Positions 1 to 8,738 are shown, numbered from the stretch's first letter. The stretch is DNA of 64,000 nucleotides from Fidelibacterota bacterium (GCA_947472795.1 CANJBL010000001.1:186001-250000), one strand, 5' to 3'. Program-made: numbers and translations. Notes: a model not told the origin generated them from the letters alone.

Positions 1-755
1 ACACCTTCCCCAAGGCGGCCACGCGTGTGGCCACCATCGACGGCATGCCGGTGACCATCAACGGCATCTGCAAGGGATCGGGCATGATCGCCCCTGATAT
101 GGCGACGATGCTGGCTTATGTGTTCACCGACGCCGCCCTTGAGCCCGCAGCGGTGCAGACCCTGATCACCGCCGGTGCCAACAAGAGCTTCAACTGCGTA
201 ACCGTGGACGGCGATACCTCCACCTCCGACACGCTGCTGATGTTCGCCACTGGCCAGGCCAAGCACCGCTACGTCTCAAGCGCCGTGGACCCGCGCCTGA
301 CGGAATTCCGCGCGAAGCTCGATGACCTTCTCATCGATCTCGCCAAGCAGGTGGCGCGCGACGGTGAAGGCGCGACGAAATTCATCGAGATCAAAGTGAC
401 GGGTGCTGACGGCGACGCAGCCGCACGGCGCATCGCCATGTCCATCGCCAATTCGCCCCTGGTAAAAACCGCTGTCGCCGGCGAGGACGCCAACTGGGGC
501 CGCATCGTGATGGCCGTGGGCAAGGCCGGCGAGAAGGCGAGCCGCGACCGGTTGGCCATTACCATCGGCGGCGTACTGGTGGCGCGCAACGGCGAAGCCG
601 TGGAAGGTTACAACGAAGCGCCGGTGACCGCACACATGAAGGGCCGCGAGATCGTGATCGAAGTGGATGTGGGCATTAGCCGTGGATCGGCCACGGTGTG
701 GACCTGCGACCTGACGCACGGATACATCGATATCAATGGCTCCTACCGGACCTGA
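1..755 (+). CDS. argJ: Glutamate N-acetyltransferase / amino-acid acetyltransferase ArgJ, C-terminal part
   Basis: The window opens inside this gene; the frame is open from nt 3 and about 250 residues are visible, so the N-terminal third or more lies outside. ArgJ transfers the acetyl group of N-acetylornithine to glutamate in arginine biosynthesis. The sequence [14 protein letters not shown] (nt 75-116) is the family hallmark: the proenzyme cleaves itself at the Ala-Thr bond, and the Thr at nt 105-107 becomes the N-terminal nucleophile of the beta chain. The last 20 nt overlap the start of the Nudix gene, so the two are probably cotranscribed. Family assignment is firm; only the start is missing. 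Confidence 0.96.
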   Translation, partial: TFPKAATRVATIDGMPVTINGICKGSGMIAPDMATMLAYVFTDAALEPAAVQTLITAGANKSFNCVTVDGDTSTSDTLLMFATGQAKHRYVSSAVDPRLTEFRAKLDDLLIDLAKQVARDGEGATKFIEIKVTGADGDAAARRIAMSIANSPLVKTAVAGEDANWGRIVMAVGKAGEKASRDRLAITIGGVLVARNGEAVEGYNEAPVTAHMKGREIVIEVDVGISRGSATVWTCDLTHGYIDINGSYRT

Positions 756-1221
756 CACCGAAGGCGTTGCTGGCGACGAGGATGGCTGTTTCTCGGCCGA
801 CATCCCGCCGCCGCGTGTTGGCTTGCCGGTTGTGACCGTGGTGGCCGTGGCGCTGCTGGATGCGGATGCGCGCATCCTTCTCGCGCAACGCCCGGCGCAC
901 AAGCATCTGGGCGGCCTGTGGGAATTCCCTGGGGGCAAGGTAGAGCCCGGCGAAACCCCCGAGGCCGCACTCGTGCGCGAACTGCACGAGGAACTGGGCG
1001 TGGACATCCGCGCGAGCTGCCTCGCGCCGCTGAGTTTTGTGTCGCATTCCTATGAGAAATTCCATTTGCTGATGCCGCTTTATGTGTGCCGGCAATGGAG
1101 GGGCCGTGTGACGGCCAAGGAAGGCCAGCAGCTGGCTTGGGTACGGGCAGAGCGTTTAAGGGACTATGCCATGCCGCCGGCGGATGAGCCGTTGATTCCG
1201 GTCTTGCAGGACTGGCTTTAG
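736..1221 (+). CDS. mutT: Nudix hydrolase, MutT-type 8-oxo-dGTP diphosphatase
   Basis: A 161-residue Nudix protein. The complete Nudix box (GX5EX7REUXEEXGU) is at about residues 66-89, from GGKVEPGE to RELHEELGV, and supplies the metal-binding glutamates. The preceding [10 protein letters not shown] is typical of MutT enzymes that remove 8-oxo-dGTP from the nucleotide pool. The ATG at 736 lies inside the argJ 3' end, and argJ-mutT coupling is common in alphaproteobacteria. The first 25 or so residues precede the domain and are low in conserved features, so a later start cannot be excluded. The substrate is inferred from the family. Confidence 0.88.
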   Translation: MAPTGPDTEGVAGDEDGCFSADIPPPRVGLPVVTVVAVALLDADARILLAQRPAHKHLGGLWEFPGGKVEPGETPEAALVRELHEELGVDIRASCLAPLSFVSHSYEKFHLLMPLYVCRQWRGRVTAKEGQQLAWVRAERLRDYAMPPADEPLIPVLQDWL

Positions 1222-1240
1222 ACCGGACACACTGCGGGAT

Positions 1241-1996
1241 ATGACCGACGCCCCCACAGCCTGCCTCATCATCATCGGCGACGAGATCCTGTCGGGCCGC
1301 ACGCAGGATGCGAACCTGAAGTTCTTCGGCGAGCGCCTGGCGGCCATGGGCATCCGCCTGAAAGAAGCGCGCGTCATCCCCGACGTGGCGGACGTCATCG
1401 TCGAGACGCTGAACACCGTCCGCGCGCTTTATACATATGTCTTCACGACCGGCGGCATCGGGCCCACGCACGACGACATCACAACCATGTGCGTCGCCCG
1501 CGCCTTTGGCCGCACCGTCATCAAACACCCCGAGGCCGTGCGTCGGCTGGTGGCATTCTACGGCCACATGCCCAACGAAGCACGCCTGCGCATGGCCGAA
1601 GTGCCCGATGGGCCGGGCGTGGATTTGATCGACAATCGTGTGAGTGCCGCGCCGGGCTATCGCATCGGCAACGTCTTTGTGATGGCGGGTGTGCCGAGTA
1701 TCGCAGCTGTGATGTTCGATGCAGCGGCGCCGATGTTGCAACGGGGTGATCCGGTGTTCTCCAACCACGTCGAGGCCGACGTGAAGGAAGGCGACATGGC
1801 CGCCGAGCTGACCGACATTCAGGCACGCTATCCGCACGTGAGCATCGGCAGCTATCCCTCTATGCGGGGTGGAAAGTACTGCACCAGCATCGTCGCGCGC
1901 GCGACGGACAAGAGCGCGATCGAGAAAGCCTTAAGTGAAGTGGCCACGCTGATGAAGAAGCTTGGCGGCGTGCCGGAGATGGGGAGCTTAAGCTGA
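1241..1996 (+). CDS. CinA-like molybdopterin-binding domain protein
   Basis: A 251-residue protein made of a MoaB/MogA-type MoCF-BD domain, as in the N-terminal half of CinA. The signature TTGGIGPTHDDI is at residues 69-80 and GDEILSGR at 13-20. It lacks the C-terminal nicotinamide-nucleotide amidase domain of full CinA, so it belongs to the single-domain competence/damage-inducible protein A-like group. The substrate is not established for this group; roles in pyridine-nucleotide repair are inferred from full CinA. It starts 20 nt after the Nudix gene. Its 3' end overlaps that of the convergent pseudouridine synthase by 9 nt. Confidence 0.85.
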   Translation: MTDAPTACLIIIGDEILSGRTQDANLKFFGERLAAMGIRLKEARVIPDVADVIVETLNTVRALYTYVFTTGGIGPTHDDITTMCVARAFGRTVIKHPEAVRRLVAFYGHMPNEARLRMAEVPDGPGVDLIDNRVSAAPGYRIGNVFVMAGVPSIAAVMFDAAAPMLQRGDPVFSNHVEADVKEGDMAAELTDIQARYPHVSIGSYPSMRGGKYCTSIVARATDKSAIEKALSEVATLMKKLGGVPEMGSLS

Positions 1997-2782
1997 TTTC
2001 GGAGGAAGGTCCGCCTCGCCCTGCAAATTCTTGTCACCGCTTTTGTCGCCGGTGAATCCACACGCTACCAAGATCTCGCGCATGTGCATCGGCACGGGGG
2101 CCCGCACGCGAATAGGTTCACGCTTCTTGTGCAGCGGTAGGGCAACGCCGCGGGCGTGCAACATCAGAGTTTCGCTCCGATCCTTCGCGCCATAGACGCG
2201 GTCGCCGACGATGGGGCAGCCCAGCTCGGCGCAGTGCACGCGGATCTGGTGCGTGCGGCCCGTGTGTGGGTGTAGCTCCAACCAGGCGCGTTTTCCGTGC
2301 GGCGTGTCGGTTATACCGCGCACTTTGTAGTCGGTGATGGCTTCCTGGCCTTGGGGATCGACTTTCATCTTCCAACCAGGGCCGTCGTCGACTTTGCTCA
2401 TGGCGGCTTTGACGCGGCCCTCCTCGGACTTAGGCACGCCCTCGACGATGGCCCAGTAGGTCTTGCGCACGCTGCCGTTCGCGAACATCTCGCCCAGATC
2501 GCGCAAAGCTTTGGTGTGGCGGCCGAGCACGAGGCAGCCGGAGGTGTCGCGGTCGAGGCGGTGGGCCAGCGACGGCGGGCGCGGCAAACCAAAGGTGATA
2601 TGCACGAAGGATTGCTCGAGATTGGGCCCGCCACCGAAGCCCGCATGGACGGGCATGCCAGAGGGCTTGTCGATAACGAGCACGAGGCCGTCGCGGTAAA
2701 GCACGCGAGCCAGGATCTCTTCAGCCGTGAGGCCGGCAGCGGCGGGGTTAGGCATGGGCCCGTGGTGCCTCATCTTGCGCAT
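1988..2782 (-). CDS. RluA-family rRNA/tRNA pseudouridine synthase
   Basis: A 264-residue RluA/RluD-type synthase without an obvious S4 domain. The catalytic motif HRLDRDTSG is at residues 74-82 with the nucleophilic aspartate at about 77, and the second family block GRTHQIRVH lies near residues 173-181. These enzymes isomerise uridine to pseudouridine in structured RNA; the target site cannot be deduced here. The start at 2782 gives a 10-residue basic leader, and a second Met at residue 10 is an alternative start. The gene stands alone on the minus strand. Confidence 0.9.
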   Translation of the reverse strand: MRKMRHHGPMPNPAAAGLTAEEILARVLYRDGLVLVIDKPSGMPVHAGFGGGPNLEQSFVHITFGLPRPPSLAHRLDRDTSGCLVLGRHTKALRDLGEMFANGSVRKTYWAIVEGVPKSEEGRVKAAMSKVDDGPGWKMKVDPQGQEAITDYKVRGITDTPHGKRAWLELHPHTGRTHQIRVHCAELGCPIVGDRVYGAKDRSETLMLHARGVALPLHKKREPIRVRAPVPMHMREILVACGFTGDKSGDKNLQGEADLPPKSA

Positions 2783-2820
2783 AAGATCAAGTTAGACGCT
2801 GTGGAGCCGGCTCTTTAAAC

Positions 2821-3651
2821 TTGCAGGTGACGCGGGTTTTACCGGAGATCACAGTGCAACGCCTGGACGAGTCCCTCCGCCGCCAGCTTCTTCTTCATGA
2901 TGCGGCCTATGTGGGCAAACCTTTTCCGCTGAAGGGCGATATCGCGGTCGCCATACAGGCCAATGTGCGCCACCTGGCCTTGCTTCTGCTCAACACCGAG
3001 ATTGCGGACCGCGCCAGCCGCGCGGCGGCCTTCTGCGGCGCGTTGATCGAGGCCGTTCGCGAGACTCATATAAAGGAACAGGTGGCTTGCGCGCGCGGAT
3101 GTTTCCATTGCTGCACGACTTATGTGAGCACATCGTTGCCGGAAGTCTTCAACCTCGCGCGCGCCGTGCGGGGCAAGGTGGGAACCGAGGCGCGCATTCA
3201 CGACGCGGCGGCGCGCGCACGGGCCATGCCGCAGCTTCAGCGCGAAGTCACACGCGTCATCTGCCCCATCTTGGAAGAGCAAGCCTGCTCGGAATATGCC
3301 GCGCGCCCCGTCGTGTGCCGGGCGGTGCTATCCACGTCGCTCGAAAGCTGCTTGCGGATTTTTCAGCAAGGAGGCCGGGAACCATTCCCCTCGCCCGCCA
3401 GCCTCGGCGGTTTGCGGTCTTATGTCGTGATGATCTTGCGGGCAGCGTTGCGGCTCGCTGAGCTTCCGCACCAGAACTTCGAGCTGACGCACGCGCTCAC
3501 CATCGCCCTCACCGTGCCCGACAGCGAGGCACGCTGGCTGGCGGGCGAGAATATTTTCGCGGGCGTGGCCATGGACCAGATGGAACTGCAGGACTCGCCC
3601 ATCAATAAAATAGTCGAAGGACTAGCCGGCGCCGTACGGCCGACCATTTAG
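2821..3651 (+). CDS. YkgJ-like cysteine-cluster protein (Zn/Fe-chelating type)
   Basis: A protein of up to 276 residues with the pattern of the YkgJ/UPF0153 cysteine cluster. CARGCFHCC at about residues 90-98 is followed by CPILEEQAC and then CRAVLSTSLESC near 165-185, enough cysteines to bind one or two metal ions or an Fe-S cluster. The function of these proteins is unknown. No ATG is available near the 5' end: the frame can open at TTG 2821, but a GTG at 2854 has a GGAG 6 nt upstream and is the likelier start, giving about 265 residues. It is followed closely by tRNA-Leu. Confidence 0.75.
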   Translation: MQVTRVLPEITVQRLDESLRRQLLLHDAAYVGKPFPLKGDIAVAIQANVRHLALLLLNTEIADRASRAAAFCGALIEAVRETHIKEQVACARGCFHCCTTYVSTSLPEVFNLARAVRGKVGTEARIHDAAARARAMPQLQREVTRVICPILEEQACSEYAARPVVCRAVLSTSLESCLRIFQQGGREPFPSPASLGGLRSYVVMILRAALRLAELPHQNFELTHALTIALTVPDSEARWLAGENIFAGVAMDQMELQDSPINKIVEGLAGAVRPTI

Positions 3652-3660
3652 CTGTCGGCG

Positions 3661-3689
3661 TTGCTCTCGGCGCGTAGCCCCATTAGGGT
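3661..3689 (+). promoter_or_regulatory. Probable sigma-70 promoter of tRNA-Leu
   Basis: TTGCTC (3661-3666) and TAGGGT (3684-3689) are separated by 17 nt and end 23 nt before the tRNA. The -10 match is weak, so this is a reasonable placement rather than a certain one. Confidence 0.4.
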
Positions 3690-3712
3690 GGCCCAGCGTT
3701 TCCTGACACAGT

Positions 3713-3803
3713 GCCCGCTTGGCGGAATTGGTAGACGCAACGGACTTAAAATCCGTAGCTGCTTCATCGCGGCGTCCCGGTTCAAGTCCGGGAGCGGGCA
3801 CCA
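3713..3803 (+). tRNA. tRNA-Leu, anticodon UAA
   Basis: A complete class II tRNA of 91 nt including an encoded CCA. The acceptor strands GCCCGCT (3713-3719) and AGCGGGC (3793-3799) pair perfectly. The anticodon stem ACGGA/TCCGT encloses the loop CTTAAAA, so the anticodon is TAA, reading UUA. The long variable arm (GCTGC/GCGGC) and the T arm CCCGG-TTCAAGT-CCGGG are intact. Confidence 0.97.
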
Positions 3804-3840
3804 ATATCGGACAATTTTCGACGCACACCGGGAAAATGAT

Positions 3841-4050
3841 ATGCCTGAGAATGATTGGAAGACAGACGACGCTGGAAATCTCATCGCCACTGCGTTGAAA
3901 GAATATGAAACGGCGGCTCTGGCCGACAAGCTGGTTCTCGTGCGCCTGGTGGACGAAAAGGGGCAGGTGATGCAGTTTGCGATGACCCCTAACTATGCGA
4001 GAGAACTGGCCAACGATCTTGAAGAAGCGGCGGGCGCGCTGGAGGGTTAA
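3841..4050 (+). CDS. Small conserved-looking hypothetical protein (69 aa)
   Basis: An ORF starting at ATG 3841, 37 nt after tRNA-Leu. The same frame stays open upstream through the tRNA, but that part is not protein-like. The product is acidic and soluble with a predicted beta-rich middle (LVLVRLVDEKGQVMQFAMT) and an alanine/glutamate-rich C-terminal helix (residues 52-69). No recognised domain, signal peptide or membrane segment is visible. The composition and codon use match the neighbourhood, so it is probably a real gene of unknown function. Confidence 0.6.
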   Translation: MPENDWKTDDAGNLIATALKEYETAALADKLVLVRLVDEKGQVMQFAMTPNYARELANDLEEAAGALEG

Positions 4051-4131
4051 CCCCTCCGCACCATATCGGGCGCCTGTCCTCATTCGCAATCAATGTTAGT
4101 CTCGCGCCGGGGTTAGGCTTTGGGGGACGAG

Positions 4132-4335
4132 ATGCAGCCGTTTCTGGGCGTGCTGGGCGGAATGGGGCCGCTGGCCACCGCCGATTTCTTACGCAAGCTG
4201 GTGCGCGGGACGCACGCGCACACCGATCAGGAACACATTCCTGTTGTGCTGTACGGCGACTGCACGACGCCGGACCGCACCGCGAGCATCGTGGCCGGCG
4301 GGCCTGGTGCGCTACATCCCCTTCTCCGTCATGGC
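4132..4335 (+). pseudogene. Aspartate/glutamate racemase, N-terminal fragment only
   Basis: The ATG at 4132 follows a purine-rich ribosome-binding site (GGGGGA). The first 60 or so residues are clearly an Asp/Glu racemase: FLGVLGGMGPLATADFLRKL, then DQEHIPVVLYGDCTTPDRT. After about nt 4300-4335 the frame (open to 4767) becomes non-homologous arginine/histidine-rich sequence, while SulP transporter sequence continues in another frame. About 170 residues of the racemase, including the second catalytic-cysteine half, are missing. This looks like a deletion scar or an assembly join rather than a working enzyme. Confidence 0.75.
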
Positions 4336-6055
4336 CGGGTTTCTGGCGTCCACCGGATGGTTGATGACCAGCGGCGCGCTGAACATCATCGCAGGCACGC
4401 CCTTGACGCTGGAAGGGCTCGCGCGTTTTCAAGCCGATCCCATGCGCCCGGAGATCGCGGCGGGTGTTATCATCGCGCTGGTTCTTTTTATGGCTGCACG
4501 TGTGCCGCAGGCGGTGTTGATTCCCGTGGTGATGGGCGTGGCCACACTCACCATCACGCTCTTTCTGCAAAGCGGGCTTTGCAGGGGCGCCCATTGCACG
4601 CCGGAGGCCTGGCTATTCGCCGATATCGGCAAGGGCCAATGGCGCGCACCGTGGGATATCACGCTGAGCACCGCCGATCTCATGACATTGTTCGAGAGCC
4701 TTCCCAGCATGCTGGTGGTGGCCTTTGTGGGCGTGCTGACCGTGCTGCTGTCGGTGGCGAGCCTTGAGCTGACCTATCGGCGCGAGTTCGATCTCAACCG
4801 CATCACGCGCCTGCACGCCCTTGTGGCAGGCGTGGCCGCTTTGAGTGGTGGTTTTGCGGGCGTGATCTCCATCGGGCGCACATCCATCAACCGCTCGACC
4901 GGCGGCGGTGCGCTCGCCAATACCGTATCGGCGGCGCTGTGCTTGGCCACGCTGCTGGGCGCGGGTCCCCTTATCGCCCATGTGCCGCGCGCGGCTCTCG
5001 GCGGATTGGTGCTGTTTCTGGGGCTTGGCATGCTCAAACAGTGGTTATGGGACCAGCGGCGCACTATGAGCGCCCTGGAGCTGGGCCAGATCCTGCTCAT
5101 TCTCGCGCTGGTCGCCAACTTCGGATTCATGGTGGGCTTCTCCGCCGGCCTCATGATCTCGTGCATTGTGTTTGTCGTAACCTATAGCCGCCTGCCGCTG
5201 ACAAATCTTGCCACCAACCTTTCGCTTGTCACGAGCGCCGTGGCGCGGCCCAAGCAGGACATGGAATGCTTGCGAGCGCACGGCGCAAAAACGCTGCTGT
5301 ATCGCATGGGCGGTTATGTGTTTTTCGGCTCGGCCAGCAAGATCGAAAGTGTTTTCCGCGACATGGATACAGCGGTAGAGGCCGTGATCCTGGATTTTTC
5401 CAAAGTGAGCGGCTTCGACAGTTCGGCCATCGGCGTTTTCCAGCGCATCTTGCGGCGCTATCACGGCCACGCCGTGCGATTCCATTTCGTGCATGGCGAA
5501 GACAACACCGAGGGCGTTTACGCCATTTCACCAAACAAACAGAGTGAGCAGATCGTTTTTCACGCCTCGCTCGATCACGCGCTGGAGATGGCGGAAGAGG
5601 ACATGCTGGGCCGTTGGGCCAGCTTGCGGGATGCGACCTCCTCTCTCGCTTTTTTGGGAGACACGACACAACAGGTGGCTTTCCTCGCCTATTGCGACCA
5701 GCAGAACATCGCCCGCGGAGCACTTCTGTGCGCGGAGCACGACCTATCCGACGAGATATTCTTCATTGCCAGCGGCAGCCTGGAGGTGGTGAAAGCAGCC
5801 GCGACCGGCACAGTGCGCCTGGCCAAGCTGCATGCCGGCGCCATGGTGGGCGAACTCGCGTTTTACACGGGCGAGGCCCGCACAGCCGCCATTGCAGCCG
5901 CAACTGAGGCTACGGTTTACATTTTAAGCCGCGACAGCTTGGCGAAGATGCGCACCGAAGACCCTGCCCTTGCGCATGCGTTCGATCACATGGTGATCCG
6001 CAAGATTTCCCGGGCACTTTCGCAGACCAATAAACTGGTTGCGCTTTATCGCTAA
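4301..6055 (+). CDS. SulP-family anion transporter with STAS and cyclic-nucleotide-binding domains, 5'-truncated
   Basis: SulP homology begins abruptly at GLVRYIPFSVMAGF (nt 4301 on), which is normally more than 100 residues into the protein, so the first several membrane helices are missing. The open frame reaches back to 4244, but that part is the racemase fragment in another frame. An internal ATG at 4331 could start translation. The remaining membrane part runs to about nt 5200, followed by a STAS domain (about 5270-5580) and a Crp-like cyclic-nucleotide-binding domain (about 5670-5990). Full-length relatives import sulfate, bicarbonate or other anions, with the tail regulating transport. 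Loss of the N-terminal helices probably destroys transport, so this may be a pseudogene. Confidence 0.75.
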   Translation, partial: GLVRYIPFSVMAGFLASTGWLMTSGALNIIAGTPLTLEGLARFQADPMRPEIAAGVIIALVLFMAARVPQAVLIPVVMGVATLTITLFLQSGLCRGAHCTPEAWLFADIGKGQWRAPWDITLSTADLMTLFESLPSMLVVAFVGVLTVLLSVASLELTYRREFDLNRITRLHALVAGVAALSGGFAGVISIGRTSINRSTGGGALANTVSAALCLATLLGAGPLIAHVPRAALGGLVLFLGLGMLKQWLWDQRRTMSALELGQILLILALVANFGFMVGFSAGLMISCIVFVVTYSRLPLTNLATNLSLVTSAVARPKQDMECLRAHGAKTLLYRMGGYVFFGSASKIESVFRDMDTAVEAVILDFSKVSGFDSSAIGVFQRILRRYHGHAVRFHFVHGEDNTEGVYAISPNKQSEQIVFHASLDHALEMAEEDMLGRWASLRDATSSLAFLGDTTQQVAFLAYCDQQNIARGALLCAEHDLSDEIFFIASGSLEVVKAAATGTVRLAKLHAGAMVGELAFYTGEARTAAIAAATEATVYILSRDSLAKMRTEDPALAHAFDHMVIRKISRALSQTNKLVALYR

Positions 6056-6079
6056 CTTCGGCGTGCGTTGCGGAATGTT

Positions 6080-6310
6080 TTACCGCAACGTCCAGCCGTT
6101 CTTAAAGACAGGCGTATAAGCGACCCTGGAGCGCAGCAGGGGAGTTTTGGTGTTTGGCAGATTGAGCTGTTCGACAAGATTGGTGTAGAGGCTATCGACA
6201 AGAACAAGTTTGTCGGCGCACTCCAACATCGTGAGCCAATCGAACGGATTGTCGGTTTTTTCTATGGCCCTGCCGAACGGCGGCGGAGCAATCAGGCGGG
6301 CCTCTGCCAT
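6080..6310 (-). pseudogene. C-terminal remnant or small ORF of unknown family
   Basis: The last 75 or so codons of a minus-strand frame are protein-like (FDWLTMLECADKLVLVDSLY and a TPVFKNGW ending), while the sequence upstream in the same frame is the shadow of the neighbouring methyltransferase. An ATG at 6310 would give 76 residues overlapping the methyltransferase stop by 19 nt. The pattern suggests the surviving C-terminus of a larger glycan-related protein whose front was lost, but I do not recognise the family. A genuine small gene is the alternative. Confidence 0.4.
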
Positions 6311-6984
6311 ACACCGGCGTAAAGGTCCCACTTGCCCGGCGTGCTTTTCAGATCGGCCAGCGTGGCACACGCGCCGAAGTGGTGAGAGAAAAATGCTTCC
6401 TCTACTGGCGTGAAACCGGCGCAAAGCGCGTGGATCTGCGCGAGGGAATAGACGCGATGGGCGTTGAAGGCGACGGCAGGCCCGGCAGAGTTAACAGTGG
6501 TCGAGAAGATAATGTGGCCACCGGGACGCAGCACGCGCCGCCACTCGGCGAAAGCCTTGCGGTCGCCGTCGAGGTCGAGTTCCTCGCCGTAACGCCCCAG
6601 GCCAAAGTGCTCGATGGCGTTAAGCGACACTACGGCGTCAAAGGAGGAATCCGGCAGCGGCAGTTTCTTGCTGTCGGCACTGAGCAGTTCTTCGTTGGTG
6701 CATTTGAAGGCGCGCGGACGGACATCGACGGTGGTGATCCTCTGGCGCGCGCTTAAGCCGGCGATAAACAGGCGGTTCGAGCCAATATCAAGCATGCGCG
6801 CGCCGGGCGCCACGCGCCGATCGATGGCAGCGGCAGCGAAGCCGGTTTCGAAGTTGCGGTAATCTTCCGGGTGCGCACCCTTCTGGTCGATGCAGTCCTC
6901 GAACACCAGCACATCGGGACCGAAGTGTTGCTTCGCACCCTCGAGCTGGCGCTGAAATTCCGCCGTGAGGATTTTCGCGTTCAC
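6292..6984 (-). CDS. SAM-dependent methyltransferase (class I)
   Basis: A 230-residue Rossmann methyltransferase. Motif I is ARMLDIGSN (about residues 62-70), followed by VDVRP for motif II, a SFDAVVSLNAIEHFG motif IV region and the RVLRPGGHIIFS post-motif strand. This is the Methyltransf_11 type. The substrate is unknown; neighbours suggest a surface-sugar or glycan step. Its start overlaps the stop of the upstream methyltransferase by 4 nt (ATGA), so translation is coupled. The 3' end runs into the remnant ORF, which may mark a rearrangement edge. Confidence 0.85.
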   Translation of the reverse strand: MNAKILTAEFQRQLEGAKQHFGPDVLVFEDCIDQKGAHPEDYRNFETGFAAAAIDRRVAPGARMLDIGSNRLFIAGLSARQRITTVDVRPRAFKCTNEELLSADSKKLPLPDSSFDAVVSLNAIEHFGLGRYGEELDLDGDRKAFAEWRRVLRPGGHIIFSTTVNSAGPAVAFNAHRVYSLAQIHALCAGFTPVEEAFFSHHFGACATLADLKSTPGKWDLYAGVWQRPA

Positions 6985-7541
6985 TTCACGGCTTCCAGAT
7001 TGAGGCTCATCAGCATACCGTCGGTTTTATCCATGTGCGGCAGATAGGCCTGCGAATAGTCGTCGATATGTGAATGTTCGGTCGTGCGCCAGTTCCAGTC
7101 GCGCACCTCGTTGAATCCGGCGGTTTTGAGCTCAGTCGTCAACAAGTCGCGATTGAAAATCATACGGTGAAAGTCGTTGAGATCGCGCTGCCCGCCACAC
7201 ACAAGGCCTATAATGCCCGAGAAGGGATTGCTGAGGCCGAATTTTTGATAGGCCCGCACACAGGCCTCGAAATCAGGCACAGAAAGCCGCAACACACCCC
7301 CCGGCTTCAGCACGCGATGCCATTCCACAAGGGCGTCGTGATAGTGCCAGCGGTCAAAATGCTCCAGCACATGGGAGGCATAGATGAGTTCGACGGTGTC
7401 GTTGTCGATGAAAGACAAATCTTCGCCGGAGGAAACCGCATCGACATGAGGAGCCGGCTGGATGTCGACGTGAAAAAATCCCGGGATATAGATGCGTCCG
7501 CATCCCAGGTGAATCTTTCTTGGGTTCTTCGCTTTTGACAT
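6981..7541 (-). CDS. SAM-dependent methyltransferase, predicted
   Basis: A 186-residue methyltransferase that opens KIHLGCGRIYIPGFFHVDI, the glycine-rich SAM site found in many lipopolysaccharide/capsule cluster methyltransferases. It continues with ELIYASHVLEHF and RVLKPGGVLRLSVPD. The N-terminal basic leader is short and there is no membrane segment. It lies 9 nt downstream of the GT61 gene and overlaps the next methyltransferase, so the three form one minus-strand operon. Its substrate is likely a sugar or lipid-linked glycan, by context only. Confidence 0.85.
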   Translation of the reverse strand: MSKAKNPRKIHLGCGRIYIPGFFHVDIQPAPHVDAVSSGEDLSFIDNDTVELIYASHVLEHFDRWHYHDALVEWHRVLKPGGVLRLSVPDFEACVRAYQKFGLSNPFSGIIGLVCGGQRDLNDFHRMIFNRDLLTTELKTAGFNEVRDWNWRTTEHSHIDDYSQAYLPHMDKTDGMLMSLNLEAVK

Positions 7542-7550
7542 GTTCAGCTC

Positions 7551-8738
7551 TTATGACGAAGTGAGGCAGGCGAGCGTCGCCTTGAGCGTAGTTTCCGCCA
7601 CATCCAGGCGAATGGAGAAGTCATCGTAGGCGGGCCCGCGCGATTCTCCCTGCGAAGGCGCAGATATCTCGCCGACGATGGTCCCCAGTGTCTGCCCCAA
7701 GGCCATGCCCGCCAGGGTACTATTATAGAGATAAATTTTCCTCATGCCCTCGAACTGCAGCACGGCGCAGTCGCTGGGCGCCAGCATGGAGATTGAGAGG
7801 CCCGCGCTGAGAGGTCCAGCGAGCGCTTCGCAGTTGACGATGAGTTTCATCTGTTCGACCGCGGAATGATCCGCCAGGTTAACGCTGCGAAATCCCTGTT
7901 GGGCAAAAATCTTGAACACCTCCTCCTCATTCAAGAGCCGCCGGTGAACAGCCTGGCCGCGGGGAAGGTAAATGCGCTCGCGCTTGCCCCAACTCATCTT
8001 GGGCAAATTGGCCATGATCCGGGCACGCAACATATGCATGGGTTCAGGCCAGAAGGCCGGGGCGCCGTCCTGGCGCCAGTAGACGGGCTCGCTCGCAAAC
8101 CACAACCGCTTGCAGGACAATGGCCGGCTGGAGGGAATGCGTCTGATGCGGCTTTTGGCGATACCGGCGAGTTCCATGAAATCCGCATAGCGCTGCGGCA
8201 CATAGTCATAAAGAAGGATGGGCTTATCGCGCAGCTCTGCGAACATCTCAAAGAGCGGAAGACGCAGCATATATTCATTTAGAAAGTGGCCAAAATTTGG
8301 GTTTCCGCCGAGAAGGATGGCCTCCTCGTCTATGGAAAACACATCGGCCGGCAAGGCAAGGTCTATGCTGCCATCACCGCCAGTGAAGGCAGCAGCCAGA
8401 GCTTGCTCAACCGAGTCCGTGGTGAACTGTTGCAGGCTCTGTGCGAAGCCGACCTTGTTCAGAAAGCGCTCTGTCGGGACGTGTCCGTCGGGGGACATCA
8501 GGATCGGATACCCCGGCATGACAAAAGCATTATCCAAGTATCCGACACAGACGGCGGGCCGCCAGACCGGCATGAAGTTGCCGGCCGGGTTATAGAACGT
8601 ATCCGTAAAGGCGTACGTCACCCTGCCGGCCCGGCAGAGCTCATAGATTTTCGTTGCGCTGTTGGCGCACCATGCGTCCGTCGGCACAAACGTAATTCTG
8701 CGCGTTATGCGCGCGGACGCCGGCTCGGACGCAAGCAT
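7551..8738 (-). CDS. Glycosyltransferase family 61 protein
   Basis: A 395-residue GT61 (formerly DUF563) protein. It has GGNPNFGHFLNEYMLRL in the middle (nucleotide-sugar side) and the family C-terminal block: IYLPRG, then RRLLNEEEVFKIFAQQGF, then GPLSAGLSISMLAP, which corresponds to the usual GAGLtN segment. No signal peptide is seen. GT61 enzymes add xylose or other pentoses/hexoses to glycans; donor and acceptor are unknown here. The start at 8738 is supported by AGGGGG 5 nt upstream. It is the first gene of the three-gene polysaccharide-type operon. Confidence 0.82.
   Translation of the reverse strand: MLASEPASARITRRITFVPTDAWCANSATKIYELCRAGRVTYAFTDTFYNPAGNFMPVWRPAVCVGYLDNAFVMPGYPILMSPDGHVPTERFLNKVGFAQSLQQFTTDSVEQALAAAFTGGDGSIDLALPADVFSIDEEAILLGGNPNFGHFLNEYMLRLPLFEMFAELRDKPILLYDYVPQRYADFMELAGIAKSRIRRIPSSRPLSCKRLWFASEPVYWRQDGAPAFWPEPMHMLRARIMANLPKMSWGKRERIYLPRGQAVHRRLLNEEEVFKIFAQQGFRSVNLADHSAVEQMKLIVNCEALAGPLSAGLSISMLAPSDCAVLQFEGMRKIYLYNSTLAGMALGQTLGTIVGEISAPSQGESRGPAYDDFSIRLDVAETTLKATLACLTSS

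Noticed and set aside
3713-3803. tRNA-Leu as an integration site for a genomic island covering 4-9 kb
   Set aside because: The irregular region begins next to the tRNA, but there is no integrase and I saw no repeat of the tRNA 3' end downstream.
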